This document shows positions 60,563 through 64,000 of a stretch of DNA of 64,000 bases, in pieces; positions within the stretch are counted from its first letter, which is position 1; each line of letters begins with the position of its first letter. Source of the stretch: Candidatus Koribacter versatilis Ellin345. GTDB lineage: Bacteria > Acidobacteriota > Terriglobia > Terriglobales > Acidobacteriaceae. Position numbers and translations under genes: made by a program. The stretch is taken from assembly GCF_000014005.1 (NCBI RefSeq), contig NC_008009.1, positions 2,790,001-2,854,000 of the forward strand, in the 5' to 3' direction. The notes under the pieces are model-generated. The model was not told the DNA's origin. It worked only from the letters and a program-made list of their open reading frames with translations, and made no database searches.

Positions 60563-62451
60563 AGAGATTTGGTGAACCGTTGCAGCCCGCGCGCTCCTGC
60601 GATTTCCTCTGGCATCTCCGGCACGACAAATACCGGGAAAGCGCCGTCTTTCATCTTCGCCAGCGTTTGCCGCTGCCACGCCTGTGCGCGGCTACAGCGC
60701 GGGCAGTGGGTCTCGTCCATCAAGACGCGGTTGACGAAAACTCCCGCCACCGGCGCTTTCAATTCCTGCAAATCGCACAGCAAGCGACGCGTCTCCCGGT
60801 CCGGCAGCGGTTCTGCCAGCATGACCACCCACACCTGACTGCGTTTGGAATCGCTGAGCGTTGTCGAAAGTTCGCGCACTCGTTGCGAGACTGTCGCAAT
60901 CTCCACGGCCGCATCGCGCGCGAGGGGTAGTGTACGGTGGTGCGCGAGGGTTTTCAACAAAACCCGCGCCCAACCCAATAGCCGTGCCGGGGTGCGCAAT
61001 ACTTCCAAGGCGTGGCCGGTGGGCGCCATGTCAATCTGCACCCGACCGCCGCGTTCTACGAGGTCGAGGATGCGAAAGGTCGCGAAGAGTTCGTCCACGC
61101 CGGGCGGCACCACGTCGAGAATTGCCAGGAAGAGGTCGCGCTCGAAGCTGAGATCGAGATGCACGCCGCGGACTTCGGTCGAAGTAGCGTCTTCGACCCT
61201 TGCGCGCATCTCTTCCGCCCAGCGCTGATACTCCCCAACTGCATCGATTTCCGCAGCGAAGAGTTTGGCGTCGTCTAACACCGGAGCTAGTTGGTTCGTG
61301 ACTTCGGTTTGGAAGACGTCATCGAGTGACGGCGCGGGATCGATTGAGCAGATGCACACTGCTTCCTTCGCATTTTTTGCACGGGCGTGAAAGGCCATTG
61401 CCGCAGAGATGGTCGTCTTGCCGACACCGCCTTTGCCTAGCGTGAGAGTCAGCGGGGTGTTGAGTACGGGCCACTGCGCTTCTTCGATATCGAGTGCCTT
61501 TTCGCGCACGGGCTTCGACTGCTTTAGCCGCAGCGCCCTTCCCTCGAATACATGCTTGCCGAATGCCGTCAGCGCGTCGACGCCTGCGATTGGGCTGCCT
61601 GGGTCTTCGCCTGTCCGCAGCGGTACGCGCTTGAATTCCTTCGCGAGAAACCGTCTCGCTGCCACCGTTTTCTTCGCCGCCGTTGTACATCGCTTGCAGC
61701 CGGAAACCGCAGTTACAGCTCGGTTCAGCACGATCTCTGCGATCTCCATCGGAACCGGCGCTCGCTGAAGCTGCTCCCGCGCGCGAATGGCCTCATTCAA
61801 CGAAAACTTTTCCGACGACGTCACCAGGAGCAATCGCGCGTGTTCGTGATCCAGCGACTGCGCCACTTTTCGCACCATTTCCTGCCAGCGCGCGACGTAC
61901 TGGTTCTCGCTTACGCTTCCGCCGAAGTGGGCTGCCAGCACTGCATCGCGACCGGCGGAGACTTCCAGTAAGTGCAAGAAGCGCTCCAGGTGCGCTGGGA
62001 GTTCGAATAGGCGCAGGGTGTGGCCCATGGGCGCCGTATCTACGATCACTTCGTCGTAATCGGATTCGAGCAGGTCGTGGATCGCCAGCAGCGCCGCGAC
62101 TTCCGCCATTCCGGGCAGAGCGCTGTCGAGCAGTGGCGCGATCTCGTCGCGCGTGAACAAAGATCCGCTCTCAAGGATACGTAGAATGCCTTCACGCTGC
62201 GCGGCGAGAAACTCTTCGACTGCCGCCGAGGCATCGAGTTCCCGGGCGTACAACGCACCTTTGGCTTTCAGTTTTTTTGGAGTATCGCCGAGCTTGGTTT
62301 CAAGCACATCGGCGAGCGAGTGTGCAGGATCGGTCGAGAGCAGCAGCGTCTTCGCGCGCGGGTGTGTGTTCGCCGTGTGCAGCGCAAGCGACGCCGCTAC
62401 GGTCGTCTTGCCGACGCCGCCTTTTCCGATCACGAATGTGAAACTTGGCAC
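60547..62451 (-). CDS. Double-headed ArsA/Get3-type ATPase in the gas-vesicle cluster
   Basis: 634 residues made of two ArsA_ATPase halves. P-loops GKGGVGKTT occur at 9-17 and 339-347. The switch motifs are DTAPMGHT (138-145) and DMAPTGHA (474-481). Each half has a CxxC (C252/C255 and C583/C586), as in Get3, where CxxC coordinates the dimer-interface zinc. A fused pseudo-dimer is thus expected. Get3 proteins carry hydrophobic membrane helices, ArsA drives arsenite export; no arsB or arsR is near. Placement before gvpF and GvpA-type genes suggests a chaperone for the very hydrophobic GvpA proteins (inference). Start GTG. Confidence 0.9.
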   Translation of the reverse strand: MPSFTFVIGKGGVGKTTVAASLALHTANTHPRAKTLLLSTDPAHSLADVLETKLGDTPKKLKAKGALYARELDASAAVEEFLAAQREGILRILESGSLFTRDEIAPLLDSALPGMAEVAALLAIHDLLESDYDEVIVDTAPMGHTLRLFELPAHLERFLHLLEVSAGRDAVLAAHFGGSVSENQYVARWQEMVRKVAQSLDHEHARLLLVTSSEKFSLNEAIRAREQLQRAPVPMEIAEIVLNRAVTAVSGCKRCTTAAKKTVAARRFLAKEFKRVPLRTGEDPGSPIAGVDALTAFGKHVFEGRALRLKQSKPVREKALDIEEAQWPVLNTPLTLTLGKGGVGKTTISAAMAFHARAKNAKEAVCICSIDPAPSLDDVFQTEVTNQLAPVLDDAKLFAAEIDAVGEYQRWAEEMRARVEDATSTEVRGVHLDLSFERDLFLAILDVVPPGVDELFATFRILDLVERGGRVQIDMAPTGHALEVLRTPARLLGWARVLLKTLAHHRTLPLARDAAVEIATVSQRVRELSTTLSDSKRSQVWVVMLAEPLPDRETRRLLCDLQELKAPVAGVFVNRVLMDETHCPRCSRAQAWQRQTLAKMKDGAFPVFVVPEMPEEIAGARGLQRFTKSLWRLQ

Positions 62452-62488
62452 GGTCTCTCAATCTCGCACGCCGCGCGCGACCGCGCAA

Positions 62489-63982
62489 CTACGCGTGCGG
62501 ATTCACCAGAGGCAGGAAGATGGAGAAGCAGGTCCCGTGACCTGCGCCAGATTGCGACGAGCGCACCCGCATATAGCCGCCATGCTTGTGCACGATCCCG
62601 TTCGACACCCACAGCCCCAGGCCGGTTCCCTTCTCCTGCTTGGTGGTGAAGAACGGCTCGAAGATCTGCTTGAGCTTGTTGCGGGGAATGCCCGAACCGG
62701 TGTCGCTGATCATGAAGCGCACACCCTCGCGCCCGTTTCGCCAGTCGCGGCCTTTATGGATGTGCAGCCAGATTCTCCCCTTGGTGCCGACCGCCTCCAT
62801 TGCGTTGAGAATCAAGTTCGAGATCACCTGCCGCATTTCGCCGGCGTGGCCTCGCAGCATGATCTTCGCCTGGTAGCGACGGACCACTTCAATTTCGGCG
62901 GCCTTCAGTTTGCGCTCCATCACACCCAGCACGCCTTCGGCGACGTCGGAAAGGCTGAATTCGCCGGCGTTGCTCGACTGCCGATAAAACCCGAGCGTCT
63001 GCTTCGAGATGTGGGTCACGCGCGACAGTTCCGCCTGCGCCATGTCCACGTAGCGCCGCGTGTCGTTGTCGAGGCTGGGCGATACGCTGATCAGGTAAAC
63101 GAGGTTGGTAATCGCCTCCAGCGGATTATTGATCTCGTGCGCGATGGTCGCAGCCATGCGGCCGGTGCTCGCCAGCTTCTCGGTCGCGCGCAGTGCTTCT
63201 TCTGAACGCTTGCGTTCACCGATGTCGCGGAACGATACGACGACGCCTTCGACCTCACCGCCGACTGCATACGGCGATGCCGTGTATTCGATGGTCAGCG
63301 GGTATCCGTCTTTTCGGACAAAAACCGACTCCAGCGTTCCCTTCAGATCTCCGGAAAACTTCGCAACCGGGCACGATTGCTTTGCGCATGACGACAAATT
63401 GCGGTGCACCAGGTCGTGAAAGCGGAAACCGCGGATGGTCTCGCTCGGATAACCCAGCAACCGCTCCGCTGCGCTGTTCGCGTAACAGATGCATCCGTCG
63501 CGGTCCATGCGCAACAAGCCTTCCGCGAGACTGTGCAGCACCGCATGAAGTTCCGCCCGCGCTGCTTCAATCTCTGACGTTTGCCGCGCGGCGCGGTCTT
63601 CGGCGGCGCGCATCCGCAGCATCGCCCTCACATTCGCCAACAACTCAGGGCCTTCCAGCGGAGGCGTGAGGTATCCGTCCGCTCCGCCTTCCAGGCCCAT
63701 CACTTTGTGGCGGGGCGAAACATACGATGCGGACATCTGCAGGATTGGAATGGAACGTGTTGCCGGATCGCTCTTGATGCGGCGACAGACCTCGTAGCCA
63801 TCCAGATCGGGGAGGCCGACATCGAGCAGGATGAGATCAGGGCGCGCCGATGCTTTCTGCAGCGCCTCTTCTCCGCTGGTGGCTTCTTCCACCCTGTACC
63901 CACCGGTCCGGAGCACCCGGCTGAGCGCGTAGCGCTGCGCGTCGGTGTCGTCAACGAGAAGGATGGTTGCGGCTTCCTGCAA
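62489..63982 (-). CDS. Receiver-PAS-histidine kinase at the head of the visible cluster
   Basis: 497 residues: receiver (1-125; VDDTD, LLLDVGLPDLDG, MSAS), PAS (about 140-260, with CAKQSCPVAKF, a Cys-rich insertion), HisKA with GRMAATIAHEINNPLEAITN (His about 289) and HATPase_c (NLILNAMEAV, DTGSGIPR, GTGLGLWV). In the receiver the usual Lys after the fifth strand is replaced (YLTPPLEG), so phosphorylation chemistry may be altered. The start is TTG with GGGAGG 5 bases upstream. The ATPase gene follows after 37 bases, and the transcript may begin beyond the window. Confidence 0.9.
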   Translation of the reverse strand: MQEAATILLVDDTDAQRYALSRVLRTGGYRVEEATSGEEALQKASARPDLILLDVGLPDLDGYEVCRRIKSDPATRSIPILQMSASYVSPRHKVMGLEGGADGYLTPPLEGPELLANVRAMLRMRAAEDRAARQTSEIEAARAELHAVLHSLAEGLLRMDRDGCICYANSAAERLLGYPSETIRGFRFHDLVHRNLSSCAKQSCPVAKFSGDLKGTLESVFVRKDGYPLTIEYTASPYAVGGEVEGVVVSFRDIGERKRSEEALRATEKLASTGRMAATIAHEINNPLEAITNLVYLISVSPSLDNDTRRYVDMAQAELSRVTHISKQTLGFYRQSSNAGEFSLSDVAEGVLGVMERKLKAAEIEVVRRYQAKIMLRGHAGEMRQVISNLILNAMEAVGTKGRIWLHIHKGRDWRNGREGVRFMISDTGSGIPRNKLKQIFEPFFTTKQEKGTGLGLWVSNGIVHKHGGYMRVRSSQSGAGHGTCFSIFLPLVNPHA

Positions 63983-64000
63983 CTATACCTCCCGCCGACC

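Noticed and set aside
60547-62451. Arsenite-efflux ATPase ArsA with an ars operon
   Set aside because: No arsB, arsR, arsD or arsC in the window; per-half CxxC and gvp context fit a Get3-like role better.

Overview
The window looks like a chromosomal segment of an Acidobacteriota soil bacterium (Koribacter/Terriglobia-like). This is inferred from several traits: a 1162-residue Oar-type TonB-dependent receptor with an N-terminal carboxypeptidase-regulatory-like domain, a Ser/Thr kinase fused to TPR repeats, an ankyrin protein, large multi-domain histidine kinases, high GC, and intergenic spaces filled with short palindromic repeats. No rRNA, tRNA, phage, insertion sequence or CRISPR array was seen.

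Layout. 1-5.7 kb (mostly minus strand): a phospholipid operon psd-pssA-(Cys-less ASADH homologue)-lipoprotein, a DUF465 gene, and an operon meaB-mce-tsaB-rimI. 5.8-13.2 kb (plus): hemW, threonine aldolase, SRPBCC protein, acyl-CoA dehydrogenase, beta-ketoacyl-ACP synthase, ABC exporter. An ankyrin protein (minus) follows. 15.0-19.5 kb (plus): a sulfur-assimilation operon (sulfite/nitrite reductase, siroheme synthesis enzymes, a 38-aa membrane protein, a YeiH-type transporter). It is preceded by what looks like a complete cysteine attenuator: a promoter, a 31-aa leader peptide containing CICCC that appears leaderless, and an intrinsic terminator with competing 1:2, 2:3 and 3:4 pairings. 19.6-29.8 kb: secreted amidohydrolase, GH3 enzyme, tatA, MFS transporter, methylglyoxal synthase, LprI-like protein, GNAT, a DUF255 thioredoxin protein and an unknown protein. 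29.8-35.7 kb (minus): a glycan-use locus of TonB receptor, GH16 lipoprotein and LacI regulator, with an 18-bp perfect palindrome upstream of the receptor. 35.8-50.3 kb: PolX, unknown membrane-anchored proteins, myo-inositol-phosphate synthase, SDRs, an Old Yellow Enzyme, Ser/Thr kinase, transglutaminase and an EAL phosphodiesterase, separated by repeat-rich gaps.

50.3-64 kb (minus) is a gas-vesicle gene cluster of unusual composition: GvpA, GvpJ, a third GvpA-family protein, GvpK, GvpG and three GvpF/L paralogues. They are interleaved with three soluble histidine kinases, a stand-alone receiver protein, and a double-headed ArsA/Get3-type ATPase that keeps a CxxC in each half. No GvpN or GvpO lies inside the window, and the cluster reaches the right edge.

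The two systems most worth following are the cysteine attenuator at about 15.03-15.25 kb and the kinase/Get3-containing gas-vesicle cluster. Coordinates and motifs were read directly from the sequence. Family assignments rest on recognised motifs, not on database searches.
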